Shown here piece after piece: positions 26,335 to 37,842 of a DNA stretch of 39,367 bases. The notes below the pieces were generated by a model, which was not told the origin of the DNA, searched no databases, and saw nothing but the letters and a program-made list of their open reading frames with translations. A program made the position numbers and the translations under genes. Every line of letters starts with the position of its first letter. Within the stretch, counting starts at the first letter, position 1. This stretch comes from Coemansia sp. RSA 1804 (taxonomy: Eukaryota; Kickxellomycota; Kickxellomycetes; Kickxellales; Kickxellaceae): the NCBI GenBank assembly GCA_027578815.1, contig JANBTH010000077.1, positions 1 to 39,367 on the forward strand, given 5' to 3'.

Positions 26335-26601
26335 AAGTGTTTTAAGCATAATAAAATAAAAAGAAAAGCAAAACACAGCGTTTATATACACAAATTTCAG
26401 TGTGTAGAAAAGGATAGTAATGTAAAATAATTAAATTGCCTTTCTACTCACAAGCTATTCCATGGCTGTGTGGTGCCAACCGTAACAACTTTTCACATTT
26501 CTTATAGTTTTTACATCTTTTTACCCATTTTATTATTTGCTAGTCTTAGCCTTCTAACTTTATTCTATGGAAAAACCTTGTTGTTGCTCAACAATGTAAA
26601 T

Positions 26602-26841
26602 ATCGTAGACTTTTTATTTAAATAAAATAACATCTTCAAAACTCCCTCCAGAAACATCCTCCTTACTAATAGTGAATATCGGTGCTTTTATAGCCACCGA
26701 TCATCCACTATTAAAAGAGTACACTACTATAGATCAAATCCTAATACGAAAATGCTACTTTTGATGACCAGAGATGTTTACTTTTGCATTGAATGTTAAC
26801 ATTCCGATCAAATGTTAACATCTCCTATGTCATCATAACAG
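26602..26841 (+). repeat. Dispersed repeat, copy A (3'-UTR-like end of a probable non-LTR element)
   Basis: About 240 bases that align by eye at roughly 75-80% identity with the reverse complement of 37843-38081. Shared blocks include ATCGTAGACTTTT at the left end, ATATCGGTGCTTT, TAGCCACCGATCAT and CATCATAACAG at the right end. A palindrome (TAATAGTG...ATCGGTG...CACCGAT...CACTATTA, about 26668-26714) is kept in both copies. Copy A starts abruptly at the position matching the stop codon of the retroelement relic next to copy B, as expected for a 5'-truncated insertion. Confidence 0.7.
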
Positions 26842-27004
26842 TAAAAGCCATAGTGTCCTGTAGTGTACTCAACGTTAGCATTTCTAGTTTTTGAGAAAGC
26901 TCTGCGTTGTAAGACTACAACAAAAAAGATAATGTTTTGTAAAGATTGTCTTTTTGGCTGGTCAAAAAGTATGTCAATTACTCAATGTTTAACTAGCTTT
27001 ATGC

Positions 27005-27244
27005 TTAGGAAGCCATATTTTTAGGATTATTTGAGCAATAATTTTGGTGTATCTTACTTCGGTTAATTTCAATTAGCCTCTTTAGGCAATACTTGCATTT
27101 GTAAGTACATGGACTACCAGTGTTGTTTGGATTATTTGCACAAATTTTTTCATGTGATCTTTTACTATTACACTCATGCAATTCTTCTTCGCAATATTGA
27201 CATGTGTAAATGTACTTTAAAACATCCTTTTCTTTTGTTTCCAT
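27005..27244 (-). CDS. Small protein with two CCHC zinc fingers
   Basis: A 79-residue frame starting M-E-T-K-E-K. Two zinc-binding units have the same spacing, C-x2-C-x12-H-x3-C: C-Q-Y-C...H-E-K-I-C and C-K-Y-C...H-Q-N-Y-C. Each is preceded by an aromatic residue (Y-T-C, Y-K-C) and followed by a N-N-P motif, so the unit itself is duplicated. The fingers resemble C2H2-type domains with Cys replacing the last His. No other domain is present. It may be a stand-alone DNA- or RNA-binding protein, or the surviving finger region of a mobile-element protein; upstream stops prevent extension without an intron. Confidence 0.5.
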   Translation of the reverse strand: METKEKDVLKYIYTCQYCEEELHECNSKRSHEKICANNPNNTGSPCTYKCKYCLKRLIEINRSKIHQNYCSNNPKNMAS

Positions 27245-29241
27245 TTTATTCACTACAGCTGTTAATTTGTATAATTCTGTTTACTAGATTTATGCGTGTC
27301 TATTGAATAGAAAAACTGGAATGCAAAAGAGCGTCAGTTTTTATGCTTAAAACATTAGAATTTTGCGGAGATATAAGAAAAATAAGGTGTGCAAAAATGA
27401 ATACCAACATGAATGTAGATAATGTAAAATGCAACGTTAACACTGTGGACGTGTTTTAAGCAAACGTTGGAATTTTGACGTATATTATTATTTTTATCTG
27501 AAACTAGCTGACGTAATGTACATGCAACAGGACCCAACAATTTAGATAATTTTTAGTAAACAGTCGACAGAGAATAATAATAAAAAACGATAATCAGAAA
27601 TGAGTAAGCATACAATATGTGTCATAATGTGAAGCCAACACTTTCCGAGGCTTTCAAAATTTATATTAACAAAGGCAATGGTTGAAATGTGTTTGCTGAC
27701 TGGTGATATTTTAATTTTTTATTGTATTGTTAATTAGATTTAGTTTTTTGATATTCAACAATGCTTAAACTACATTTGCTGCAAAAACACTGGCTAATCA
27801 ACTTTTGGCGTGTAGAAATATACTGTATATTTACTTGTTGGCAGGATTCTGTGGACAGGCTAACTCGTGCACCCGTTTATAAGTTGTTTTAACTTGTTTT
27901 TTCCGCAGAATTTGCAGTTGTAATGAAATGACGTTGCTACAATAACACTGTTTTCCTTATTGGAGTTGCTCATTTTAAAAAATATATTAATTTTACAAGA
28001 GATGCAAGTAACAATCTTGCAGCAATGAAAAAGTAAAAAACCACATCTTGGTTGTTTTTTAAATGCTAGTGGAGTGTATTCAATTTTTAATTTTAATTTA
28101 TTGAAACAGTACCTATCTAATAACGTATCTTATTAGTCTTTTTTGCTGTTGTTAATGTTGCTGTTGGAAATAGAAACAGTACATTATACATTAATTAAAT
28201 GGATGTCATGAGTTGATAATTAGATTTATTACATTTGGAATTGTGAAAATCGGATTGTACTTTTGTTGAAAGCTTTTGCAAGTAACAAATCAAATAAATA
28301 AATTGAAATATGTTTAAAAATTAACGTAATGTGACCCCCAAACATTACACGAGTGTTTCTAATTAATGTTAATAACTTTTAAACGATTGAAAACAGGCAA
28401 ATATTTGCTATTGTTACTATAACGGCGTGGCTACTATTTTCTGCCTATATAATGTTTTATTGCAAAAAAAACTAGTATTACTCATTGTCTTGCAGCTGTT
28501 ATGTACTGGAAAACAGTCTAGAATTGAAAACAAACTATAAACACCTAAAACATGCCATCCATTTAACTAGCAAGACAACAATAGTTGGTTGGACACAGCT
28601 ACCGGCCAGGCAATATAAAAAACTTTTGTAGAGCCCCATTGTTTCTACGTTATAGTATGTGTAATGCAGCTCATTCAAAATTTACTGTATATATGTTATA
28701 TTTTTGGGGGATCTTTAGAAAACCAGTCATTATTGTTTTCTACTATATTCCGTGAAAAAAACGTGTCCTCGATAAATGAACGAACTCTATTATTCTCTTT
28801 TTCTTGTGGAGTTATAACTTTTTGCTTTTTAACACCAGTTTTTCCTCTTTTATTGGTTTTACCACCCCCAAAAATTACATTCCAAGTCATAATTCTTTTT
28901 CAGTGTTGTTGCTTTGTTTTGTTTATATAATGTCAAGAGTTAGGTAGTACTTTTTTATTTGGTTATAAGGCCTTTAGAGTTGTTTTGGTTCTGGTTTATT
29001 ATAATATTGTAAATAGCAAAAATATGCTGCACAGTCAAGTAATATATTATATAAATACTTTTAAAAAGGAAAAGCAGTTGCAAGATACATGTTGAAAAAA
29101 GACAGAATTCTTTTATTCACACACCATCTTCTAACGAGCAAAAAGGGCTGCTTTATATATGTTAATTAGCTTTTATTCACCAATAAATAAGTAAAGGCAG
29201 ACTTTTCCTCTAACGGTGAATAAATGTAATATAGAACCCCC

Positions 29242-29286
29242 CCACCATCACAAGGCGGACACATGTCTTGTTGGAAAGGATGGTGG
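29242..29286. repeat. Imperfect palindrome with two nested arms
   Basis: CCACCATC at the left pairs with GATGGTGG at the right, and inside it ACAAG (29250-29254) pairs with CTTGT (29267-29271). This leaves a 12-base loop and a 7-base bulge. Just upstream, 29175-29218 contains TTTATTCACC paired with GGTGAATAAA. The two structures are close together in non-coding DNA; they could be mobile-element ends or chance. Confidence 0.4.
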
Positions 29287-29949
29287 TTGGTGACTGGATA
29301 TTTTGTATTCTTATAGAGGATTACAAAAACAGATTTACAAGCTGAAACTGGCTGTGGTGGATATTGTGTTTATTAAATCAGTTATTCAATGTGAAAATGC
29401 ACATGTGATGTGTCTTTTGTCACATATAGTGATGAAGCATTTTTCGGATGACGAGGGTAATCTAATTAATTTTGCTATTTGGAGTGGACTTTCAGTTTTT
29501 TTTGTTGGGTTAATATTGAGTGTTGAAGATGGGTTGACTGTTTTATTCTCTTTTTGTTTGGGTACCAACCGCGGATTCAATTAAAGAATTAGACTCGTGC
29601 ATTAGCTATTGTGTGAATAATATACGTAATCCCCCTCCCCACATTTTTATGATATGCACGAAAGCACACAAATTGCATTGTCAACATTAAAATCAGATTG
29701 GCTGATTGACGTGATCACTACTGGTGGTGTTTTTATGGTCATATTTTTTAATGTCCACGCTTTTTTATTTCAAAAAAGGAATTGGAGTGCACAATTTAGC
29801 TACGACGTTCCTTTCACATACTCAATCTTTCAATTTCGACCTCTTTCATTTGTAATTATTAGTTTCCAGTTCACCCATCTCTATTTCGACTTGTACTTTT
29901 AGTCATCCGGCAAATCCAACCGGCGGCACGAGAGGCAGAGGAGCAAAAC

Positions 29950-32900
29950 ATGACAATGACACAGCATGGGCAGCTGCAGCACATAGCAAAGCGGCGGGCA
30001 GCGCAGCAGGCGTCGACAATAGGCGCGGACTACAGTATCCGGTACCCAGGCGACTTCACAGCACTCAGCATCAGCCCGTACGGGCGCGACGCGGTGCTGG
30101 CAGGGCGGACCGGGTTGGCGGTGATAGACCTGGAGTTCCCGCATTCGCCAGCACGAACAGTAGGGCTGGACTCGCGGTGGAAGATAGCAAACGTGGCATG
30201 GTGTCCCAGCACAAGGCACCACGGGTGGGTGGGCACGGCGGTCAACCAGACGCTGCTGATCCACGATTTGGCCAGCAACACGGAGAAGCCGATGCTTGTG
30301 CTGAAGGCGCATCCGATGGCGATCACGGATATCGCGTGGGTGCCGCGGATTCCGTCGTGGATAGGTACCGCCTCAATCGACCCCGTCGTCAAGGTATGGG
30401 ATGTCCGGCGTGACCAGAAGCCCGTTTGGTACTACTCGGAGTGGGAGCCGGCGGATCTTCTCGCGTTCAACAACGTGCAGATGCACAAGATGGCGTCGGT
30501 CCACAGAACAAAGATCGCGCTGTGGGACCTCCGATTCGGGTCGTCGCCGCTGCTGACGATGGACGAGGCGCACGGCGACAACATCACAAGCATCTCGTGG
30601 CACCCGACCAACGAGCACGTTCTGGTCTCGGCCAGCCACGACGGAACCGTCCGGCGCTGGAGCGTGGACAACGACAGCCCCGACGAGGAGTACACGATGC
30701 GCTTCAGCAGCGAGGTGCTCGGCGCCTCGTACCTGCCGTTCGGCGACGGCCTGCTGGTGACGCAGCGCACGGCGCGCAACAGCGTCGCCATTGTGCGCGA
30801 CAATCCCGCCGGCGCCGCGGTGCACGAGTTCGTCGGGCACGCGGGAGCGGTGCTCGGGGCTGCCTGGCGCACGGACCGCAGCGCAGGCGGCGGACCGGAC
30901 CACCAGCTGGTCACGTGGGCGCGGGACCGAGTGCTGCGGCTGTGGGCCATCGACGGCAGCGTGGCCGAGGCGGTGGGCGCGCCCTCTGCTGCTGCTGCTG
31001 CTGCCTCAGCCGGAGCAAGGTGCGCGGAGAAGCCGTCGTTTGCAACGAACTATCTCGGGCCGGACCGCATCCTGCATCTGGCGGCGGCGCGGCGACTTCC
31101 CGACGGCGTGCTGGCAGCGGCGGCAGCGGCAGCGGCGGAGACTGGAGGAGGAGCGGGAGGCGCCGGCGCGGAGACCAGGGCCAGCAGCACCACGCAGCTT
31201 GTCGTCAGCCCCGAGGCGCTGCTGGTGCCGGCGGAGGCGCTGGCGCGGGGGCGTGCCGACGAGCGCAGCAGCGACGACGACGGCGACGACGACTACGAGC
31301 GCGGCGCGGCAGCGGCGGCGGCAGCGTTTGGCGGCTGGGACGAGGAAGTCGCAGCAGTCGCCGGCGTCAAGTACCGCGCATCGCGCACGGTTGCTGTGCT
31401 GCAGACAAGCAGCGCCGAGCGGCAATGCGCGCTGGCGGCCGGCGTGCCGTGGCTGACGCGCGACACGCTGGTGGTGCGGGTGACGTTTCCGCTGCACTAC
31501 CCGGCGTTTCCGGCGGAGTACGCGCTGGAGGCGGTGGGCGCGGCGTTCGGCGACGTCTCGGCCGTGCGCGACCGGCTGGCCGACACCGCCGACGCGTACG
31601 CGCTGCGCGACGCCGCCAGCCTCGACCAGTGTCTCCACGTGCTGCTGCTGCATCTGGTGCAGGCCGTGCGCCTGCGGTCGCCGTACACGCAGAGCCGCCA
31701 TCTGCGCATGGACGACATCGAGCGCCTGCCGCCGCCGCCGCCGCCGCTGCCGCCGCTGCCGCCGCAGCCCGGTCAGCTGCCGCTGTCCCTGCCGCGCGCG
31801 CACGTGCGCCGCGCACAGACCGCCCGCGCACGGGCCACCGCGTCCGACACGCGCTCGGACGGCGCGGCGTCGGCCGACGACGGCGACGGCGCCGAGTACG
31901 GCGACTCCGCGGAGGACGACGACGATGACGGCGATGGCGCCGATGGCGCCGCCCGCGCTGCGCGCGCGCTGTTCGGCGGGTACGGCGGGCTGGACGGGCT
32001 GAGCAAGACGCTGCGGCACGCGAATGCGCGCGACCGGCTCGACTCGAGCACGCCGTTCCCGCGGCTCTGCGGCGGATCGTTCTCGGGCGCCGGAACGCTG
32101 GTGTGCTTCTTCGCGTCGATCTACACGCCCGACTCGTATCCCGGCGACGACGGCGCGTGGGAGCGCAGCCGCCGCGAGATGGACCAGCAGCTGCGCGCGC
32201 TGACCAAGCCGCGCAGCCTCGACAAGCTGGGCTACTACACGCGCATGGTTCGGTTCGGCCTCGAGCACCGCGGCTCGTACCTGCACCCTGACGACTCGAC
32301 TGGCGGCGGAAGTGGCTTCGCTGCTGCCGCCTCTGCGGCAGCAGCGGCTGTGCGCGACGAGGATGCGCCGCGCTACTACTTCCGGCCCAACGTCGGGCGC
32401 ACCACGCCCGGGTTCGACGGCGTTTCCGCCGCTGCAGCAGCCAGCGCCTTCTTCCGCGCCGCGCAGCCGTACATGCGGCCCGAGCCCAGCAGCCAGGGCA
32501 GCGGCGGCGGCGGGGTCGGCAACTCCGCCGTCGTCTGCCGCGCGCCCGAGGACCGCACCGCCAGCCTCTCGCTTGCGCGCCAGCTGGTGGTAGCCGGCCC
32601 GTCGCCGGCCTGGGTGTGCACGCACAACGCCGCCGCCTACGCGATGGCCGGCGCGGCGCGGCTGGCTGCCGTGTGGGCGCTGGTTGCCAGCCTGGTGGAA
32701 GAGCATTCGGACCAATTGCAAGCAGCAGCATCCGTGGGCTCGCCGTGGTCTGCGCATCCGTCCGTGCTTGCCTGGCTCGCCGCCGTGCTCCGCCGCCTCG
32801 AGCGCCGCGGCGACGCGCAGACGCTTGCGCTGCTTGCCTGTGTGCTGGCGCCGGTGCTGGCGGTCTCTGCGGACCCGAGCCGAGCCGAGTCGGCTGCCGC

Positions 32901-33168
32901 GACGGCGGATCTTGGCGGTGGTGGCGGCGGCGGCGGCATTGAGCGCGCCGTCGACGACCAGAAGCCTGTGCTGCCGCCGATGCTGACGCCGCCGATTGAT
33001 CCCGCCGCCGACGATTCCGGCGAGATCGAGCGGCTGATGGCCGAGGGAATGGGCGGCGGTGCCAATGCCATTGGCGATGCGAGCCGCGAGCTCACGCCTG
33101 CCGCCAGCTCCCCGGCCAGTCCCGGCGCTGCACCGTCGGCTGCTTCAGCGCCGGGATCCGCCGGCGCC

Positions 33169-33204
<36 letters not shown>

Positions 33205-34257
33205 TCGGATGCGCCCGACGATGCCGCCGACGATGCCGACGACGGCAATATCTGGCGCCGCCTGCGGTCCAATGTGCTTGGCCGGGTGCAGCCGCCCACC
33301 AAGCAGCAGCCAGCCGTCGTCGCCGAGACTGCTGCTGCTGCTGCCGCCGATGCCTCTGCTGCTGCTGCAACATCTGATGCCATTGCTGCTGCTTCTGCAT
33401 GCGACACCCCGCTGCCTCCCGCACACCAGCGCCCACGCCGCGCAGCAATGGCCGCTCCCGATGCCGTGGTGGGCCCGCTGGCAACCAGCAGCGCGACGCG
33501 CGGCGTGCAGGCATCGTACTCGCGCAGCAAGCGGCTGTTCGAGCGGCGCCACACGCGCGTCGCGATGCGCCGGGACCCCGGCGGTCTGGCGTCGGCCGAC
33601 CTGCGGCTGCAGACCGCGTATCTGGACCACTGGAAGCTGGTTTATGCGCGCGTGCTGTATCGCTGGGGAATGGACGCAAAGGCCGCCGAAATCGTCTCCT
33701 GCGTCGCCGACCCCTCGCTGCGCGCGCTGCTGCGCGACATGTACTTCCAGCCGTCGCTTGCCACCGACGATAACAACGAGACTGGGATCAAGCCAGTCGC
33801 CGGCGGCTCCACGTATCCGCCAAGGCACAGCGGCCGAATCCGCAAGCACCAGCACCACCAGCTGGTCTGTGCGTGGTGCGCAGAGTTCGTTCGGGGCCGC
33901 GCGCTTGTCTGCCACGCCTGCGGCCACGGTGGACACAAGGACCACATGCTGCGCTGGTTCCGCGCTGCGCGCGCGCGCCTGAGTCGGTGTGGTTTGGTCG
34001 AGTCGTCGCCTTGTGCCAACGTCCTGCTTGACAGCGATGACGACGATGCTGGGCGTGGTCTCTCGCTTTCCTCGCTCCGTGAGCTCTCCTCCGGTCTGGC
34101 GCTCCACCACGCCTTCGACAGCGCCAGCAGCGACAGCGATGAGGACGGCGATGCGGCGGCTGCTGTGCGTGCCGGGATGATGCCCGACGGCGCGCCCACG
34201 TGTCCCGCGGGATGCGGCTGCAACTGTCTGTTTGAGTCGCAGAAGCTGTTTCAGTAG
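29950..34257 (+). CDS. MTC5: WDR59/Mtc5 (Sea3)-like GATOR2/SEA complex subunit
   Basis: A 1435-residue protein. WD40 repeats fill about 30-340, with blades ending V-K-V-W-D-V-R, I-A-L-W-D-L-R, V-R-R-W-S-V-D and L-R-L-W-A-I-D. An RWD domain follows at about 470-585 (V-R-V-T-F-P-L-H-Y-P-A-F-P). Near 1303-1338 lies a Cys/His cluster (C-A-W-C...C-H-A-C-G-H-G-G-H) and a final C-P-A-G-C-G-C-N-C close to the C-terminus, together a RING-like zinc module. WD40, RWD and RING in this order is the WDR59/Mtc5 layout. GATOR2/SEACAT acts at the vacuole or lysosome to relieve GATOR1 inhibition of TORC1 in response to amino acids. Long Ala, Gly, Pro and Asp tracts (about 350-450, 590-700, 1085-1200) make it larger than most relatives. 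It is intronless and very GC-rich. Confidence 0.88.
33172..33201 (+). repeat. (GCT)10 trinucleotide repeat in the WDR59-like gene
   Basis: Ten perfect GCT codons give a poly-Ala run in a disordered linker. Further interrupted GCT blocks lie at 33330-33395. The repeats are confined to linkers between folded domains. Confidence 0.9.
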
Positions 34258-34352
34258 GGTTTTCTCATTTTGCTATTGTTATATTATTATTCCACGGAAT
34301 GTGAACAATGCGGCCATCATTGCAAAGACACTACACTCTCTGTGTTCTGTTC

Positions 34353-35123
34353 TTACGCTTGAATCGGGCTGGAGATGTGTGCCACGATGCATCCGGCTGC
34401 CGCGACCAGTGCGACCACCGGGACCGCCATCTTGTAGTCAACGTCGCCGGCGCCCAGCCAGATCACGGGAGGCCGCAGCCCGGCGATCGCCGCACTGACC
34501 ACCACCGGCACGCCGCGCACGGGCCACCCGATCGGCGCCACGCCGTTGTGCCCGAACCCGGTGAGTGCGCAGGCGGCCCGCTCGTCGGCCAGCCGGAAAT
34601 TGAACTGCTTCCTGGAAACAGGCTGCGGATATCCGCCCGTCCTGCCGTTCACCGCGTCCACTAGTGCCTGGGTGCTGATCGTGTGCGTGTACTGCACCAC
34701 CACACACACGTACTTTTCTGTTTGTTCGGCCTCAGCACTGTTGTTGCTATTATTGCTACGCCATCGCGTGTTTGCCAGCACTACCGTTTTGCACATGTGC
34801 TCGGCGCTGGGTGCCCCCACGCTCAGCGCGCGCTCGTACAGCGGCCAGCTGTAGTAGGTGCGCGGTACGCGGTAGACCCGAGTGGTTGTGCGCAGCCCGA
34901 GCGCAGTCAACGCCTGCACCACGCGGTTCACTCCGGCTGGAACCTCCGGGGTATTTCCATCCTCCTCTGCTGCTGCTGCTGCTGCTGCTTCGTTGGCTGC
35001 CTGCTCCGCAAACCACTCCATGTACAGCGCGCTTATCTGCTCGAGTTCCAGAACCCCCAAGATCCGCCTGCCAATCGCAAGCAGGGTGCTGATTTGATCT
35101 GATTCGGCCGTGTCCTTCGCCAT
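34353..35123 (-). CDS. YbaK/ProX-type aminoacyl-tRNA deacylase
   Basis: A 256-residue protein. The C-terminal 150 residues match the YbaK/prolyl-tRNA-synthetase-associated editing domain: C-K-T-V-V-L-A-N-T, Y-V-C-V-V-V-Q-Y, R-K-Q-F-N-F-R-L-A-D-E-R-A-A (the conserved Lys-containing helix), T-G-F-G-H-N-G-V-A-P-I-G and I-W-L-G-A-G-D-V-D-Y-K-M. Members hydrolyse mischarged tRNAs in trans. The N-terminal 100 residues contain a helical segment and a poly-Ala run, and look like the extended N-terminus of eukaryotic stand-alone forms. The start is the first ATG of the frame. The 3' end converges on the WDR59-like gene with 95 bases between stops. Confidence 0.85.
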   Translation of the reverse strand: MAKDTAESDQISTLLAIGRRILGVLELEQISALYMEWFAEQAANEAAAAAAAEEDGNTPEVPAGVNRVVQALTALGLRTTTRVYRVPRTYYSWPLYERALSVGAPSAEHMCKTVVLANTRWRSNNSNNSAEAEQTEKYVCVVVQYTHTISTQALVDAVNGRTGGYPQPVSRKQFNFRLADERAACALTGFGHNGVAPIGWPVRGVPVVVSAAIAGLRPPVIWLGAGDVDYKMAVPVVALVAAAGCIVAHISSPIQA

Positions 35124-35626
35124 ATGCCCGTAAAAACAAGTATGATAAAATACTAACAGATGCACTGCAGACTATGCAGATCCTTCATAACCTATTCTCG
35201 CTGGTTCTATGGAAATGTACCGCAACCTTCTGGTTTCTACATATGGGTTGGTGAGTTTATCTCCCTTTTTTAATTGCGGATTATGTACGGAATTTCCTTG
35301 GTGTTTTTTTTCCGTGTTCGTGTATGTTATTATTTTATCTTCGGCTTTTTTTTGGTGCAATCCCCCTTTCCTCCCCTGAAACAGCGACGATAGTGTTCAG
35401 CTTAGTTTTTTTTGCCAAGAAATTGCCACCCATTTCCCCTTTTCCCCCTCTTCCTTCTTTCATGGTGCACAAGCATAAATACCAATCCGTTCTTTTTCCT
35501 CACTCCTCTCACCCTTTTTTCCTCCTTTCTCTTTTTACCTTCACTATATCTGCTATACTTCATATCTTCTTTTTTTGAAAGACCATCTTATACTACTCTT
35601 ACCAGCGCAGAAAGAAGCAAAACAAA
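35124..35626. promoter_or_regulatory. Divergent promoter between the YbaK-type gene and MGST3
   Basis: A 503-base divergent region. The stretch from 35420 to 35580 is a nearly unbroken pyrimidine-rich tract on the plus strand, pointing to the MGST3-like gene. The left 200 bases are AT-rich and lead to the minus-strand gene. No specific operator is assigned. Confidence 0.5.
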
Positions 35627-36073
35627 ATGGCCATCGTTATTGGATCAAACTTCGGATACACCGTCATCGCGGCCGTCGGCATCACGCTGCAGTGCTTCGC
35701 AACAGCCATGGGCGTGAACGGCGCGCGCAAGAAGTACAACGTAAAGTTCCCCGACAACGGCGGCGGCAGATACTCGGACAAACTGTCGGACGAGGACTGG
35801 GTTGCGTTCAACAACATCAAGCGCACCAGCGACAATTACCTGGAGCAGGTCGGAATGGTGCTGGTTGCTCTGGTTCTTGCTGGCCTGTACCAGCCCAAAC
35901 TGGCGGCATCGTTTGGCGCTACTTATATGCTTGGTCGGTTTGCTTATGCCCGTGGTTACGTTGCTGGTGGTGCTGATAAGCGTATCTATGGCGCTCCGAT
36001 TATGGGCGTCAGCTTCCTTGCCCTGGTTATCACTGCTGGCTACAACGCTGTTACCACCACTGTTCTTGCTTGA
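35627..36073 (+). CDS. MAPEG-family membrane protein, MGST3-like
   Basis: A 148-residue protein with four hydrophobic helices (about 8-28, 72-92, 95-110, 122-145). The first loop contains G-A-R-K-K-Y-N-V-K-F-P, diagnostic of the microsomal glutathione S-transferase 3 branch. F-N-N-I-K-R-T-S-D-N-Y-L-E-Q occupies the place of the F-N-x-x-Q-R-A-H-Q-N-x-x-E motif: the Arg, Asn and Glu that contact glutathione are kept, while Ala-His-Gln is changed to Thr-Ser-Asp. Later R-F-A-Y-A-R-G-Y and K-R-I-Y-G-A-P are typical. It should reside in ER or mitochondrial outer membrane as a trimer, with glutathione transferase or peroxidase activity. The start lies in AAAATGG context after a strong CT tract. Confidence 0.93.
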   Translation: MAIVIGSNFGYTVIAAVGITLQCFATAMGVNGARKKYNVKFPDNGGGRYSDKLSDEDWVAFNNIKRTSDNYLEQVGMVLVALVLAGLYQPKLAASFGATYMLGRFAYARGYVAGGADKRIYGAPIMGVSFLALVITAGYNAVTTTVLA

Positions 36074-37842
36074 TCATTTTCTGTTTTACTTTTGAGGAAG
36101 TGAGGAATGAAATACGAATAAAAGGATAATAGTATCTATCCTCAGAATAGAAAACGCTGTGCAGACTTGTAAAAGAGAATCAAATCACCCTATGCTGTTC
36201 ATCAGCCAAAAATGCTGATTGGAATTAGATGATATTAATCAAATATAATGGTCGGATGACAAAACAAACCTCAGATGATAAGCATATGATCTCCTCATAT
36301 TTACTTATTTTTACTATACAATTATAAATAAATGGAAACTTCATTTACTAAAATTAATATTCATATGAACAGTGGAAATATAAACGAACAAAAAACGAAT
36401 TGTGATTTGTTTTTGGCACCCACATATGAGAAAAAAGCAAAATATTTCCCCCTCCTCTTCCCATTTGCCATCAGAAATTCAAACCTCAGCACTTCTTCTC
36501 CACCCCCATTAAGCAATACCACAATATTTGCAAGCTAGTAAAGTTAGATTACCATCACCATGTCATCTAGTGATATATATTCTCCCGAATCCATGTACAG
36601 TTATAGTTGCGGGTGTGCAACCGGTTTTATTTCAAAAACGATTGCAAGATTTATATTGTTCTGAATGCAAGTGAAAAAAGGAAGAAAAGAAGATTAGTTA
36701 TCTATATAGCGGCAGACAATAATAGTAATGCCAGGCAGGGTTAGTGAGCATTTGAAGCTTGCTACCCTGCTGGCTTCCAATCAGCAGGAAGACAACAGGG
36801 GAGTTTGTTGGCTAATTAATAGCTTATTTCTGAAACTTATCTGGATCCAAATTAGTACTAATGGCTTGTGCAACACCTTGAGTCCCCATATCGGTGCACA
36901 AGCTATATAACAGGCCAAGCAACTATGAAAACAAAGCAAGCCTTTTTATTGGCAGTTATTCATAGGATTACAGGATTTATAATATTATCTTTGTTGTTAT
37001 TTACTTTAAAAACATTATGCTTGTAGTTCTAATCAGCTCTCAGACTAATGGCAGTTTTAAGCTCATTTTTCAAGCCCTTTCAATGTTTTTATTCCAAGAT
37101 TAACTAATTAATATTAACAAACCAATCACACCTACATAAGAAGTTAGGAATACTTTCTAATATTTTTAAACTCTACTGTCCAGAAAGTAAAGAACAGGCT
37201 TAGCGACCAGTCCAACGGACAAATGGAGAGCTGTATTCAATGAAATAGGCAATAAAATTCAGCAACACTTTGCAAAAAGTTTCAAAATCCACTGCTATCT
37301 CTACCATAGGACTCAGTGGCATTGTGGGCAGCGAAATTCCAAGTGGGATAGTTTGTCTACAATGCAACAAAAAAATAAATCCTAATAGAAAAGACTAAAG
37401 ATGCAAAAGCAGCTCTAATATAAAGCTTTATATTGCCAGTCTCATAATTTTAAAGCACTGCCACCAGCCCTTGGTGTAAACTCGGCATTTACATCTATCA
37501 TACATTCACTTTTGTTAGCTTGATGTATACTATAAAATTCTTATATAGGAAATCAACTAAAAATATAAAAATACAGTGGCCAGAAAAAGTGAATCAATGT
37601 TTTAAACGTTTTGATTGGCATGCGTTTTACTCAGGCTACAGGCAAGATAGAGACAAGCGAGTAATGCCGTTGGAAAGCGCCAATGTTGCAGTATGAGGAA
37701 TAAATATTACGTAATTTTAGCTTCACTGATCATGGTGATATTAATGTTTTAAAATGGCTGGCGCATTGATACACTTTTTTGAGTTTCTTGAAAAATAACT
37801 AAATTTATTAAAATAAAGCAATTAATAGTCAATCCAGTAGCC

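Larger units (their letters stand above)
26335..29949. other. AT-rich gene-poor region
   Basis: This 3.6-kb stretch holds the 26.6-kb repeat copy, the CCHC finger gene and an inverted-repeat element, each listed separately. Two short minus-strand frames (28696-28890 and 29386-29580) encode Lys/Asn-rich peptides with no known relative. The last 250 bases lead into the WDR59-like gene and are moderately pyrimidine-rich. I see no RNA gene here. Confidence 0.4.

Noticed and set aside
26717..26870. Perfect 11-bp inverted repeat GAGTACACTAC/GTAGTGTACTC as ends of a MITE
   Set aside because: One arm lies inside dispersed repeat copy A and is not matched by a second arm in copy B, so it is not a shared terminal structure.
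30426..32757. Several 450-580-codon frames on both strands across the WDR59-like gene
   Set aside because: They are shadows of a very GC-rich gene. Their products are Arg/Ala/Gly-rich with no domains, while the chosen frame has WD40, RWD and RING-like motifs.
37572..37600. Tc1/mariner-like terminus
   Set aside because: It resembles Tc1-type ends, but no inverted partner, TA duplication pair or transposase was found in the window. Kept only as a remark.
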